Assembly (NCBI RefSeq): GCF_043197795.1 | Contig: NZ_JBICTU010000015.1 | Span: 144,094 to 208,093, forward strand | Direction of reading: 5' to 3' | Source of the DNA: Sphaerisporangium sp040649355 | GTDB taxonomy: Bacteria > Actinomycetota > Actinomycetes > Streptosporangiales > Streptosporangiaceae | DNA length: 64,000 bases | Part shown: one piece after another, positions 36,289 to 44,869 of the stretch | Layout of the letters: every line of letters begins with the position of its first letter | Numbering within the stretch: the stretch's first letter is position 1 | Program-made: the position numbers and the translations under genes | The notes under the pieces: model-generated | Databases searched by the model: none | The model's input: only the letters and a program-made list of their open reading frames with translations | Told to the model about the DNA's origin: nothing

Positions 36289-37866
36289 TCACCCGGCGCC
36301 CATGGCGAGCGGGATCGCGACCTCGTCCTCCATCGGTGGCTCGATCTCCTGCGGACGGCAGCCGGTGGCCGCGAAGCAGCGGATGCGCAGCGTGCCGTCC
36401 TGCACCGATACGTGCAGGAAGCTCTTGAAGAAGGGCGGGGTGTCCCAGTCGGACAGCTCGGAGAAATAGCGGTGGAAGGTGCGCCCGACCGGCAGGCGGA
36501 ACGGCATCGGCCAGCCGCCGAGGATACGGGCCGCCCACTTCATGCGCGCCGTGATCCGCACGGGCCCGCCGGGGGCGGCGGGCTCCGAGCCGCCGGCGCC
36601 CGCCGTGCCGGCCGTGCCGTCGCCCGTGCCGACGGGGCGCGGCGGGGTGTTGCCGATGTGCCTGGACATCAGCACCAGGCCCTCGTCGGGTGTGAGGTAG
36701 AGCCAGGGCATGCGGTACCGGGCACGGTAGAGGTTGCTGTAGAACGACAGCGAGTCACCTCTCAGCGGGTAACACTTGAAGTCGTCCTCGCGCACGCCTC
36801 CGATGTCGACGCGGGGGATCGTGTGCGTGGCGTGCATGAACGCGCCGCCGCCCCCGGACACGATGTACTGGATGGTCCGGCCGCCGGCCTCGACGGGGTA
36901 GCGCTGGTAGTTGTGGGTGTCCCCGCCGATCGCGGCCACGTAATTGTTCGCCGGGTCCCTGACGATGTCGTCGACCGTGCCGCCGTCCTCGATCGGGCAC
37001 GGGTGGTACTGGTTGCGGTCGTAGATCGGCTTGCCCGTGACCAGGACCTTGGGCCGTGGATCGGCGGACACCCGGCGCAGCCACGCCCCCTGGTCGCGGT
37101 CGATGGCGCCGCGGATGCCGGTGTCGATGCCCACCAGCAGCAGGCCGGGCAGGTCGATCACCCAGTAGGGCGCGGGCTGCGCCGCCCGCTGGCCGGGCAG
37201 GGACCGCCTGGCGCGGGCCTCGGCCAGGCGCGGCTCGTCGATCGCCTCGGGCCTGGTCCACAGCAGCCCCCGCAGGCCCGAGGGCGACAGCGAGAACCCC
37301 TGCCGCCGCGCCTCCAACGCGGGGGCGTCGCAGAAGACGCGCATGAACCCGCCGAGCCCGTCGTACCAGTCGTGGTTGCCCGGGACGGCGTAGATCGGCG
37401 CGGGGTAGTCCTTGTAGGGGCGGAAGAACTTGTCGTCGTACTCGTTGCCCGACCCCGTCGGGTAGATGACGTCGCTCGCGACGACCGCGAAGGCGGTGCC
37501 GGCGCCGATGGTGAGCAGGCCGGGCACCACGGCGTACTGCGAGGCGTCGCCCTCGCCGGTGTCGCCGATGATCAGGAAGCTGTACTCGCCACCCACATCA
37601 GGCTTTATCCGGAAATCGGGGTCGACGCCCTCGCGTGTCGCCATCCACCGCCGGCGCACCTCGTTGGACGGGTCGCCGAAGAGCTGGGCGAGGATCTCGT
37701 TGCGCGAGCGCAGCAGGGTCTTCACGCCCAGCCAGGAGAAGCTCCGCTCGTTCGGGCGGAGCTTCTGGAACGTGCCCATCTCCTGGCAGGACCACCCGGC
37801 GCCCTCCTCGGACACCCGCGACGAGACCCGCTTGCCACGCGCGGCAGCCCGCTCCACATCGACCAT
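36289..37866 (-). CDS. Calcineurin-like metallophosphoesterase
   Basis: About 525 residues. Metal-binding motifs: IGDTGEGD (near residue 100), GNHDWYDG (~153) and GGDTHNYQRY (~295). The DxH-type first motif is changed to DTGEGD, so metal ligation differs from the classic GDxHG. There is no signal peptide. A Gly/Ala/Thr-rich low-complexity insert (AGTAGAGG) sits near the C-terminus. ATG at 37866 chosen; another ATG at 37914 would add 16 residues. It faces the kinase gene and shares no evident operon. Substrate unknown. Confidence 0.75.
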   Translation of the reverse strand: MVDVERAAARGKRVSSRVSEEGAGWSCQEMGTFQKLRPNERSFSWLGVKTLLRSRNEILAQLFGDPSNEVRRRWMATREGVDPDFRIKPDVGGEYSFLIIGDTGEGDASQYAVVPGLLTIGAGTAFAVVASDVIYPTGSGNEYDDKFFRPYKDYPAPIYAVPGNHDWYDGLGGFMRVFCDAPALEARRQGFSLSPSGLRGLLWTRPEAIDEPRLAEARARRSLPGQRAAQPAPYWVIDLPGLLLVGIDTGIRGAIDRDQGAWLRRVSADPRPKVLVTGKPIYDRNQYHPCPIEDGGTVDDIVRDPANNYVAAIGGDTHNYQRYPVEAGGRTIQYIVSGGGGAFMHATHTIPRVDIGGVREDDFKCYPLRGDSLSFYSNLYRARYRMPWLYLTPDEGLVLMSRHIGNTPPRPVGTGDGTAGTAGAGGSEPAAPGGPVRITARMKWAARILGGWPMPFRLPVGRTFHRYFSELSDWDTPPFFKSFLHVSVQDGTLRIRCFAATGCRPQEIEPPMEDEVAIPLAMGAG

Positions 37867-37960
37867 GACCCTATCTTTGCCATGATCTTGGTGGATCGCA
37901 CGCCGACTCACCAATCGGGTCTCGCGGACGTTTCCCTCCCCGCCCGTACAGACCGGGCGA

Positions 37961-39586
37961 TCAGGGGATCAGGACGCCCGGGTTGAGGATTCCGGCCGGA
38001 TCCAGGCGCTCCTTGACCGCGCGGAGGATGTCGACCCCGAGGTCGCCTATCTCGGCGGCGTAGGCCGTCTTGTGGTCCCTGCCGACGCCGTGGTGGTGCG
38101 AGATCGTGCCGCCCGCCAGCCCGATCGCCTCGTTGACCGCCCGCTTGGCCGTGTCCCACTGCCCGAGGGGGTCGGCGGTCTGCGAGGTCACCACGGTGAA
38201 GTACAGCGACGCGCCCGTCCCGTACACGTGCGACAGGTGGCACATCACCAGCGGCGGGCCGCCCGGGCCCGACTGGTCGGCGGGCGCGAGGGCCACGCTG
38301 AGCACCAGCCGCACGGCGTCGTAGAGCCTCGGGATCCCCGACCAGAAGCAGGCCGTCTCCAGGGTCTCCACCGTCGCCCCCGCGCCGAGCAGCGCGTCGC
38401 GGAGGTACGGCGCGCTGAAGCGGCCGTGGGCCCACGCCTCGCCGGGCTCGGGGCCGAGGTAGACGCCGCCCAGCCCCGACAGGGTCGCGGCGGTGCGCTC
38501 CCGCCGGTGGGCGACGTCGTCGGCCTCGCCCTCGTACCCGACGACGGCCAGGCATCCGGCGTCGGGCCGGACCCCGCCGATCTCCCCCGGCTTGGCCAGG
38601 CCCACCATGGTCTCGGTCTCGTCGGACAGGCGCAGCACCGTCGGGAGCGGCCCCTCCTGCGCCACGCGACGCAGCGCCGCCGTCCCCGCCCCGAACGACG
38701 CGAACCGCCAGCCCTCGTAGACCTTCTCCGCCGGTGCCCGCCGCACCCGCAGCCGCATGGAGGTGATGACCCCGAAGGCGCCCTCTGAGCCGAGGACGAG
38801 CTGGCGCAGGTCGGGCCCGGCGGCGGACTTCGGCGCGCGGCCGGACTCCAGCGTGCCGCGCGGGGTGGCGACGGTCACGCCCACCACCATGTCGTCGAAG
38901 CGGCCGTACCCCGCCGACGCCTGGCCGCTCGACCGCGCCGCCGCGAAGCCGCCCAGGGTGGCGTACTCGAAGGACTGGGGGAAGTGGCCGAGGGTCAGCC
39001 CGTGCCGGGCCAGGAGCTGCTCGGCCTGCGGGGCGCGCAATCCCGGCTCCAGATCGGCGACCATCGACTCGGTGTCCACCGAGATGAGCCGGTTGAGCCT
39101 GGCCAGGTCGAGGGCCACCACACCGGCGAAGCCCTGCCGCGAGGCCACGAGCCCGCCGACGACCGAGGTGCCGCCCCCGAAGGGCACGACCGCGACCCGG
39201 TGGTGCGCGCAGATGCGCAGCACTTCCAGCACCTCGTCGTGCGACCCGGGCAGCAGGACCGCGTCGGGGGCGTCGGAGCCGTCTCCGTCGCGCATGCGCA
39301 GCAGGTCGGGCGTGGACTTGCCGCGCGTGTGGCGGATCCTCGCGTCGTCGTCGAACCGGACGTGCTCCCCGCCGACGGCCTTGCGGAGATCGGCGAGGAT
39401 CAGCGGGGACAGGGCGGCGGCGCGCAGTCTGATCTCTCCGAAGCTGGCGGCGGGCCGCGCGTGCTCGCGCACGCCGAGCAGCTCGCGCAGCAGCTTTCGG
39501 ACGGATTCGGGCAGTTCGGCCGCCTTGGCGGGATCGCCCCAGCCGGACCAGAGCATCGGTTCCGCGGTGATATCGGGAGTTTCCAC
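37961..39586 (-). CDS. FAD-binding oxidase, alkyl-DHAP synthase-like
   Basis: A 541-residue VAO-fold flavoprotein (FAD_binding_4 plus C-terminal cap). The FAD loop is VVPFGGGTSVVGGL and later motifs are GRFDDMVVGVTVATPRG and LVLGSEGAFGVITSMRLRV. The pattern fits alkyldihydroxyacetonephosphate synthase-like proteins, which make the ether bond of ether lipids, better than lactate or glycolate oxidases; DxxHHHG-like IGLAGGTISHHHGVG is present near the end. ATG at 39586. It is divergent from GlpD, which fits glycerol-phosphate or ether-lipid metabolism. The exact reaction is not certain. Confidence 0.75.
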   Translation of the reverse strand: METPDITAEPMLWSGWGDPAKAAELPESVRKLLRELLGVREHARPAASFGEIRLRAAALSPLILADLRKAVGGEHVRFDDDARIRHTRGKSTPDLLRMRDGDGSDAPDAVLLPGSHDEVLEVLRICAHHRVAVVPFGGGTSVVGGLVASRQGFAGVVALDLARLNRLISVDTESMVADLEPGLRAPQAEQLLARHGLTLGHFPQSFEYATLGGFAAARSSGQASAGYGRFDDMVVGVTVATPRGTLESGRAPKSAAGPDLRQLVLGSEGAFGVITSMRLRVRRAPAEKVYEGWRFASFGAGTAALRRVAQEGPLPTVLRLSDETETMVGLAKPGEIGGVRPDAGCLAVVGYEGEADDVAHRRERTAATLSGLGGVYLGPEPGEAWAHGRFSAPYLRDALLGAGATVETLETACFWSGIPRLYDAVRLVLSVALAPADQSGPGGPPLVMCHLSHVYGTGASLYFTVVTSQTADPLGQWDTAKRAVNEAIGLAGGTISHHHGVGRDHKTAYAAEIGDLGVDILRAVKERLDPAGILNPGVLIP

Positions 39587-39654
39587 GCCCTACACTTTGA
39601 CACGCCCGGCTGCGGTTCCCCTTCCGGGAGTCCCCTGGAAGAGGTGCCAGGCCC

Positions 39655-41184
39655 GTGAACCACATCCCCGACGCGTCGCTCAACGCCCCCCGCCGCGCCC
39701 GCGAGCTGGCCGAGGCGCGGGAGACGGTCGTCGACCTGCTGGTGGTCGGGCTGGGCGCGACCGGGGCGGGGGTGGCGCTCGACGCCGCCTCCCGGGGCCT
39801 GTCGGTCGTGGCGATCGACGCCCACGACCTGGCGTTCGGCACCTCCCGGTGGAGCTCCAAGATGATCCACGGCGGGCTGCGCTACCTCGCCAAGGGCCAG
39901 GTCGGGGTGGCCAGGGAGAGCGCGGTCGAGCGCGGGGTGCTGCTGCGCCACACTGCCCCCCACCTGGTCCGCTCCCAGCCCTACCTGCTGCCCCTCACCC
40001 CGGAGGTGTCAAGGGGCCGGGCCGAGGTCCTGATGGCGGGGTACCGGCTCGGTGACCTGCTCCGGGCGTCGGCGGGGACGCCGCGCCGCCTGCTCCCCGG
40101 CCCGTCCCGCGTGACGCCCGCGCGGGCCCGCGCCTTCGTGCCGGCCCTGCGCCCGTACGGGCTGCGCGGCGCTCTGGTGTCCTTCGACGGGCGGGTCGTG
40201 GACGACGCCCGGCTGGTCGTCGCGATCGCGAGGACCGCCGCCGCCCACGGCGCCCGGGTGCTCACCCGGTGCCGCGCCCTGGCCCTGTCCGGCGACGGCG
40301 CCGAGGTCCGCGACGAGCTGGGCGGGGAGACCTTCACGATCCGCGCCCGCAGGGTGATCAACGCGACGGGAGTGTGGGCGGGTCAGCTGACCGGCTCGGT
40401 CTCCATGCGGCCCTCCAGGGGCACCCACCTGGTCCTGCGGCCCGGCACCCTCGGCGAGCCCCGCGCGAGCCTGCACGTGCCGATACCGGGCGAAGGGGCG
40501 CGGTTCGTCCTGGTGCTCCCCCAGCCCGACGGGCGCGTCTACGTGGGACTCACCGACGAGCCGGTGGACGGCCCGATCCCCGACGTGCCCGAGGTTCCGG
40601 AGACCGACATCGCCTTCCTCCTGGAGGTGCTCAACTCCGTTCTGGAGGTTCCCGTCGCCCGCGCGGACGTGGCGGGCGCCTACGCGGGCCTCAGGCCGCT
40701 GCTGACCGGCGACGGGCGCACGGCCGACCTCTCCCGCAGGCACGCGGTCGTCAGGGCTCCTGACGGCCTCGTGACGATCGTCGGCGGGAAGCTGACCACC
40801 TACCGCCGGATGGCCGAGGACGCCGTCGACGCCGCCTTCCCGCACGCCCCCCGCAGCCGTACGGCCCGCCTGCCCCTCGTGGGCGCGCACAGAGTGGGCT
40901 CCGACATGGCCGTGCGCTCGCCGGAAGGCGTCCCGCCGAGGCTGACCGAGCGGTACGGCTCGGAGGCGGCGGCCGTCCACGCGCTCGCGGAGCGGCATCC
41001 CGAGCTGGCGGAGACGCTGCCGCTGGGGGTCACGGTGGCCGAGCTGGTGTGGGCGGTGCGGCACGAGGGCGCGCTGGACGCGGGCGACCTCCTCGACCGC
41101 CGCACCCGCGTCGGGCTGGTGCCCGAGGACCGCGCCGCGGCCCTTCCCGCGGCGGAGCGGGTGCTGCGCGACCATTCCCGGTAG
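39655..41184 (+). CDS. glpD: Glycerol-3-phosphate dehydrogenase (GlpD)
   Basis: A 509-residue FAD enzyme that oxidises sn-glycerol 3-phosphate to DHAP and feeds electrons into quinone. The dinucleotide fold is VVGLGATGAGVALDAASRG near residue 24, followed by TSRWSSKMIHGGLRYL, the family motif, and IVGGKLTTYRRMAEDAVD in the C-terminal domain. GTG start at 39655, 68 bases from the start of the divergent AGPS-like gene, so the two probably share a control region. It is membrane-associated. Confidence 0.92.
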   Translation: MNHIPDASLNAPRRARELAEARETVVDLLVVGLGATGAGVALDAASRGLSVVAIDAHDLAFGTSRWSSKMIHGGLRYLAKGQVGVARESAVERGVLLRHTAPHLVRSQPYLLPLTPEVSRGRAEVLMAGYRLGDLLRASAGTPRRLLPGPSRVTPARARAFVPALRPYGLRGALVSFDGRVVDDARLVVAIARTAAAHGARVLTRCRALALSGDGAEVRDELGGETFTIRARRVINATGVWAGQLTGSVSMRPSRGTHLVLRPGTLGEPRASLHVPIPGEGARFVLVLPQPDGRVYVGLTDEPVDGPIPDVPEVPETDIAFLLEVLNSVLEVPVARADVAGAYAGLRPLLTGDGRTADLSRRHAVVRAPDGLVTIVGGKLTTYRRMAEDAVDAAFPHAPRSRTARLPLVGAHRVGSDMAVRSPEGVPPRLTERYGSEAAAVHALAERHPELAETLPLGVTVAELVWAVRHEGALDAGDLLDRRTRVGLVPEDRAAALPAAERVLRDHSR

Positions 41185-41306
41185 CTCCGGACCGGCGCTC
41201 ACGGCAACCTACTCGGCAAGATCGGCACGTGAGTTATGTCACACCAGGCACCCGCATAGGGGTGGGAAAAATGGATACCCCTGAGATCCGCGCACACCCC
41301 TTACCG

Positions 41307-41325
41307 TTAGGTTAGTCTTACCTAA
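41307..41325 (+). promoter_or_regulatory. Iron box (IdeR/DmdR operator)
   Basis: TTAGGTTAGTCTTACCTAA, a near-perfect inverted repeat that matches the actinobacterial iron-box consensus TTAGGTTAGSCTAACCTAA at 17 of 19 positions. It ends 18 bases before the GTG at 41344 with GGGAGGA between. It predicts iron-dependent repression of the next gene by IdeR or DmdR1. Confidence 0.92.
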
Positions 41326-41343
41326 GTCGGACGGGAGGAACGC

Positions 41344-42255
41344 GTGACGAGAGACCGGGCACGGGGGTGCGAACACCCGGCCGGATGCCATACGGGCGAG
41401 GTGCCGGCGCTTGCGAGCGCGACCGTCGGCGCCCGGTTGTGGCTGCTCATCGAGCATGCCGGGCCGTGGGCGTCCCACCTGCCTGAGTGCGAGCTGCCCG
41501 CGGGGACCCACGCTCTCATCGAACGCGCCACCGACCTGGGCATTCGGCCCCAGCTCATCAGGCGGCCCCTGCAGCGCCGCGCGGCTCGGGGACCGGTCAG
41601 GGTCCTGGTGGCGGATACCACGGCGCCCTCCCCCTGGATCGCCGAGGGGTTCTTCGAGAACCCCGGCGATCTTGACCTGGGATCTCTTGTGCGCGGAGTG
41701 GTTCCGGAGTCCTGCATACTGGTGAAGGAGCCGGTGTTCCTGGTCTGCACGCATGCCAGGCGCAACGCGTGTTGTGCCCGCATTGGCCTTCCCATCGCGC
41801 GGGTTTTGGGTGAGAGCCTGCCGGGAAGAGTGTGGGAAACCACTCATGTGGGCGGCGATCGATACGCCGCTAACCTTGTGTGCTTGCCACACGGGCTTTA
41901 CTACGGCAGCATGTCTCAGGCTGCTGCGATCGCGGCGGCAAACGCGTACCGGCACGGTGAGATCGTTCTCGACCGTTTCCGGGGACGCGCAGGCATCCCT
42001 GAGCCATCGCAGGCCGCCGAGCATTTCGTCCGGGCACACACGGGCGAGGTCTCGGTAGGCGGAGTGGCCGTGGAATCCACCAGGCTGGACGGTGACGTCA
42101 CCGAGGCGATTGTGCGCCACGGGGACGTCCGGTTCCGGGTTGTGGTCGAGCGGACGGTGTTCGCGCCATGCGGTATGGCGTGCGCTGACACGATCATGAC
42201 CTACAGGCTGGCGGCGCTGGAGCATCTCCAGCGTGGCACGCCTGTTCTGACCTGA
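41344..42255 (+). CDS. Sucrase/ferredoxin-like protein, iron-regulated
   Basis: A 303-residue protein of the sucrase/ferredoxin-like family, with a thioredoxin-like ferredoxin domain in the second half. The middle region has VFLVCTHARRNACCARIGLPIA (cysteine-rich, cluster-type) and ETTHVGGDRYAANLVCLPHGLYYG. The C-terminal part ends in a CGMAC motif. It was named from sequence similarity; family members have been linked to electron transfer, not sugar cleavage. The gene follows an iron box, so it is probably made under iron shortage, possibly to reduce imported iron or siderophore. GTG start at 41344 with a strong ribosome site. Confidence 0.8.
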   Translation: MTRDRARGCEHPAGCHTGEVPALASATVGARLWLLIEHAGPWASHLPECELPAGTHALIERATDLGIRPQLIRRPLQRRAARGPVRVLVADTTAPSPWIAEGFFENPGDLDLGSLVRGVVPESCILVKEPVFLVCTHARRNACCARIGLPIARVLGESLPGRVWETTHVGGDRYAANLVCLPHGLYYGSMSQAAAIAAANAYRHGEIVLDRFRGRAGIPEPSQAAEHFVRAHTGEVSVGGVAVESTRLDGDVTEAIVRHGDVRFRVVVERTVFAPCGMACADTIMTYRLAALEHLQRGTPVLT

Positions 42256-42271
42256 GGCTCCTGCCGGAGCC
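42256..42271 (+). terminator. Hairpin after the iron-regulated gene
   Basis: GGCTCC-tgcc-GGAGCC, starting one base after the stop codon. A six-pair stem without a T tract; a plausible weak terminator before the WhiB gene. Confidence 0.4.
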
Positions 42272-42368
42272 GGGAACACCACGGACTATCACGGCGTTGG
42301 AACCAGGGACGCCATATGCGTCCAATGCGGCACAAACACGAAATACCTCTCACCTAAGGTGGTTTCTC

Positions 42369-42680
42369 ATGTCTCAGGTACGTCGGCAGATCGCCCGCCC
42401 GCGCCCCAGCTGGGGTTGGCAGGATGACGCCGCGTGCCGGGGAGAGGACCTTGTGCTGTTCTTCGGTCCCGACGGCGAGCGTCAGCCGGAGCGCGACATC
42501 CGCGAGCGCAAGGCCAAGGCCATCTGCGCCCAGTGCCCTGTCCGTGCGGAGTGCCTCGACTACGCCCTTTCACGTCCGGAGAAGTACGGCACGTGGGGCG
42601 GGCTCAACGAGGACGAGCGCGCGTCCGAGCGCCGTCGGCGCATGCGGCGTGCCGCGAGCGCCGGAATCAGCGCTGCCTGA
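42369..42680 (+). CDS. WhiB-family iron-sulfur regulator
   Basis: A 103-residue WhiB protein. Four cysteines for a [4Fe-4S] cluster: C23 (DDAACRG), C53, C56 and C62 (ICAQCPVRAEC). The GTWGGLNEDER turn (residues 74-84) and basic RRRRMRRA tail follow, as in the sigma-factor-binding Wbl proteins. The ATG at 42369 has AAGGTGG ahead; the frame is open to 42297 but without a site. Which Wbl subgroup it belongs to is not decided here. It lies downstream of the iron-regulated gene with ~110 bases between. Confidence 0.93.
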   Translation: MSQVRRQIARPRPSWGWQDDAACRGEDLVLFFGPDGERQPERDIRERKAKAICAQCPVRAECLDYALSRPEKYGTWGGLNEDERASERRRRMRRAASAGISAA

Positions 42681-42702
42681 ACCTCCACCGGCATGTTCCC
42701 CA

Positions 42703-42768
42703 GCATGATCATGCGGCTTCTCCGCTCCTGTACGCCTCCAGGGCCGCAATTGCCGCATGATCATGCGG
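42703..42768. repeat. Two palindromes, GCATGATCATGC and CCGCATGATCATGCGG
   Basis: Palindromes at 42703-42714 (12 bases; with two trailing G it shares GCATGATCATGCGG with the second) and 42753-42768 (16 bases, perfect). The centres are 51 bases apart, close to five DNA turns. They lie between the convergent ends of the WhiB and phosphoribosyltransferase genes. Confidence 0.85.
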
Positions 42769-42834
42769 GTGTCATTCCCCTCCGGGTCGGCACCCACACC
42801 TTCCCCCGTCCCCTACGCAGGCGAACCCTCTCGT

Positions 42835-43491
42835 TCACCGCCCCAGCCGCAGCAGGCGGAGGACGTCCGCGTCCGTCAACTGGTCGAACCGCACGTACCA
42901 CTGGCCGACAGCGTGAAATCCGGGCGGGGTGGCGATCACGACCACCTCGTCCGCCTCGTCTCTGAGTTCCGCGACCGTCCTCGGCGACCCCACCGGCACG
43001 GCCAGCACCAGCCTCCGTGGCCCGGACGCCCTCACGGCGCGCAGCGCCGCGCGAGCCGTCGCGCCCGTCGCGAGCCCGTCGTCCACCACGACGACGTCCC
43101 GCCCCGCCAGCCTGGGCAGCGCGCGCTCCCCCCGGTAGGCGGTGACCCTCCGCGCGAGCTCGTGCCTCTCCCGCTCGACGACCGCCATGACGTCCGCCTC
43201 GGTGAGCCCGAGCCGCGACAGGAACGCGGCGTCGAGCACCGGCTCCCCGCCCTCGGCGATCGCGCCCACCCCGAGCTCGGGCTGCTCGGGGTGGCCGATC
43301 TTCCGGGTCACGAGGACGTCCAGCGGCGCGTCCAGCCGTTCGGCGACCGGCGCCGCCACCGCCACGCCCCCGCGTGGCAGGGCGAGGATCACCGGATCGG
43401 CGAGGCCGAGGTCCGCCAGCATCTCGGCGAGCTGGGCGCCCGCCTCCGCCCTGTCGGCGAAGGGCAAGGACACCCGCCGACTAGCGCCCAT
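42835..43491 (-). CDS. Phosphoribosyltransferase-fold protein
   Basis: A 218-residue PRTase-fold protein. The PRPP loop is VVVVDDGLATGATARAAL. The N-terminal half has VILALPRGGVAVAAPVAERL, as in the large group of PRTase-like proteins often paired with dienelactone or erythromycin esterase domains. The base substrate is unknown. ATG at 43491 with AAAGGGGC ahead. It ends near the two palindromes that follow the WhiB gene. Confidence 0.85.
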   Translation of the reverse strand: MGASRRVSLPFADRAEAGAQLAEMLADLGLADPVILALPRGGVAVAAPVAERLDAPLDVLVTRKIGHPEQPELGVGAIAEGGEPVLDAAFLSRLGLTEADVMAVVERERHELARRVTAYRGERALPRLAGRDVVVVDDGLATGATARAALRAVRASGPRRLVLAVPVGSPRTVAELRDEADEVVVIATPPGFHAVGQWYVRFDQLTDADVLRLLRLGR

Positions 43492-43527
43492 GCCCCTTTC
43501 GTACCCTTCCTCCCTCGCCGCAAGCGG

Positions 43528-44637
43528 TCAGGGACGGCCCTGGTTGCGCATGGACTTGTGGATGATCTTCCATTTGCGGGTCTCCTCGGCGCGCAGCCGG
43601 GCGTCGCCGCGCCTGGCCATCCACGCCGCCTCGCGCTGGAGCTTGCGCCAGCTTTCCAGGCGGCGTTCCGGCAGCTCGCCCGACTCCAGGGCTTCGAGGA
43701 CGGCGCAACCGGGCTCGGTCCGGTGGGCGCAGTCGTCGAACCGGCAGCCCTCGGCCAGCTCCTCGATGTCGGAGAACACCAGGTCGACGCCCTGGCTCAT
43801 CTCGTACAGTCCCACCCGGCGGATCCCCGGTGTGTCGATCACCAGGCCCCCGCCGGCCAGCGGGAGCAGCTCGCGGTGCACGGTGGTGTGACGGCCGCGC
43901 CCGTCGCCCGCGCGCACCTGCTGGGTCTCCATCACGGTCTCGCCCGCCAGCGCGTTGACCAGCGTCGACTTGCCCGCGCCCGAGGCCCCGAGTACCACCG
44001 CGGTACGCGAGCCGTCGAGGTGGCTCCGCACCACCTCGACCCCCTCCCCGCTGACCGAGCAGACGGCGTGGAGGTCCACGCCGGGCGCGACCGCCGCCAC
44101 GTCGTCGAGCAGCCCCGGCAGGTGCTGCCCGACGAGGTCGGACTTGGTGAGGAGCACGACCGGCCGGGCCCCGCTCTCCCAGGCCAGGGCGAGCAGCCGC
44201 TCCACGCGGCCGAGATCGGCGAAGTCGTCGGCGTGCATCGCCGGTTCTGCGACGAACACCACGTCGACGTTCGCGGCCAGCACCTGTCCCCGCGAGTCGC
44301 CGGACAGGCCGCCCCGCGAGTCGCGCGCGACGCCGCCGCGCACGAGGGCGCTCCTTCGCGGGAGGATCGCGTCGAGCTCGTAGCGGCCCTCCGCCTGCCG
44401 GGTGAGCGCGGCCCAGTCGCCCACGCAGGGCAGGGCCACCGGGTCGTTCGCCGTCGCCCTGCGCAGCCGGGCGGCGTACTGGGCGGTGTGGTGGCCGTCG
44501 GCGGTGATGACGTCGGCGGCGCCGCGGTCGACGCGGGCCACACGGGCGGGGACGGCGCCACCAGGAAGATCGGCGGCGAGAGACTCGTTCCAGCCGAGAG
44601 AGAAAAGATCATGACCGAAAGTGGTCAACGCAGGCAC
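43528..44637 (-). CDS. rsgA: Ribosome biogenesis GTPase RsgA
   Basis: A 369-residue circularly permuted GTPase that aids maturation of the 30S subunit. The G4 motif (VLLTKSDL) comes before G1 (LGASGAGKSTLVNAL) and G3 (DTPGIRR), the family hallmark. The zinc knuckle is CRFDDCAHRTEPGC near the C-terminus. The N-terminal OB-fold region is present. The start is GTG 44637 or TTG 44628; the second has a better-placed GAAGGG. Confidence 0.93.
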   Translation of the reverse strand: MPALTTFGHDLFSLGWNESLAADLPGGAVPARVARVDRGAADVITADGHHTAQYAARLRRATANDPVALPCVGDWAALTRQAEGRYELDAILPRRSALVRGGVARDSRGGLSGDSRGQVLAANVDVVFVAEPAMHADDFADLGRVERLLALAWESGARPVVLLTKSDLVGQHLPGLLDDVAAVAPGVDLHAVCSVSGEGVEVVRSHLDGSRTAVVLGASGAGKSTLVNALAGETVMETQQVRAGDGRGRHTTVHRELLPLAGGGLVIDTPGIRRVGLYEMSQGVDLVFSDIEELAEGCRFDDCAHRTEPGCAVLEALESGELPERRLESWRKLQREAAWMARRGDARLRAEETRKWKIIHKSMRNQGRP

Positions 44638-44784
44638 CCTTCGAGAACCGGGCGCCCTGCGGCTTCAGCGCGTGAGCGGCGCCCGGGAGGAAACGGACGA
44701 GGAAATGGACATGGGCATCCTCAGAAAGACCCGCATCTTCCTCACCTCCCTGTCGCCGGGGCCGCGTCCTTCGAAAGCGGCGAA

Positions 44785-44812
44785 GCCGGGCCCACTTTAT
44801 CGCGGGCCCGGC
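44785..44812 (-). terminator. Hairpin after glyA
   Basis: GCCGGGCCC (44785-44793) pairs with GGGCCCGGC (44804-44812) around a 10-base loop, 58 bases beyond the glyA stop on the minus strand. A second imperfect palindrome (44846-44868) follows the stop directly. Both are candidate terminators between glyA and rsgA. Confidence 0.5.
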
Positions 44813-44869
44813 CGTCGCGGGCAACACATTTTCCCCGTGGGCCCGGCCGGGCGCCACGGGACTCCGGGC

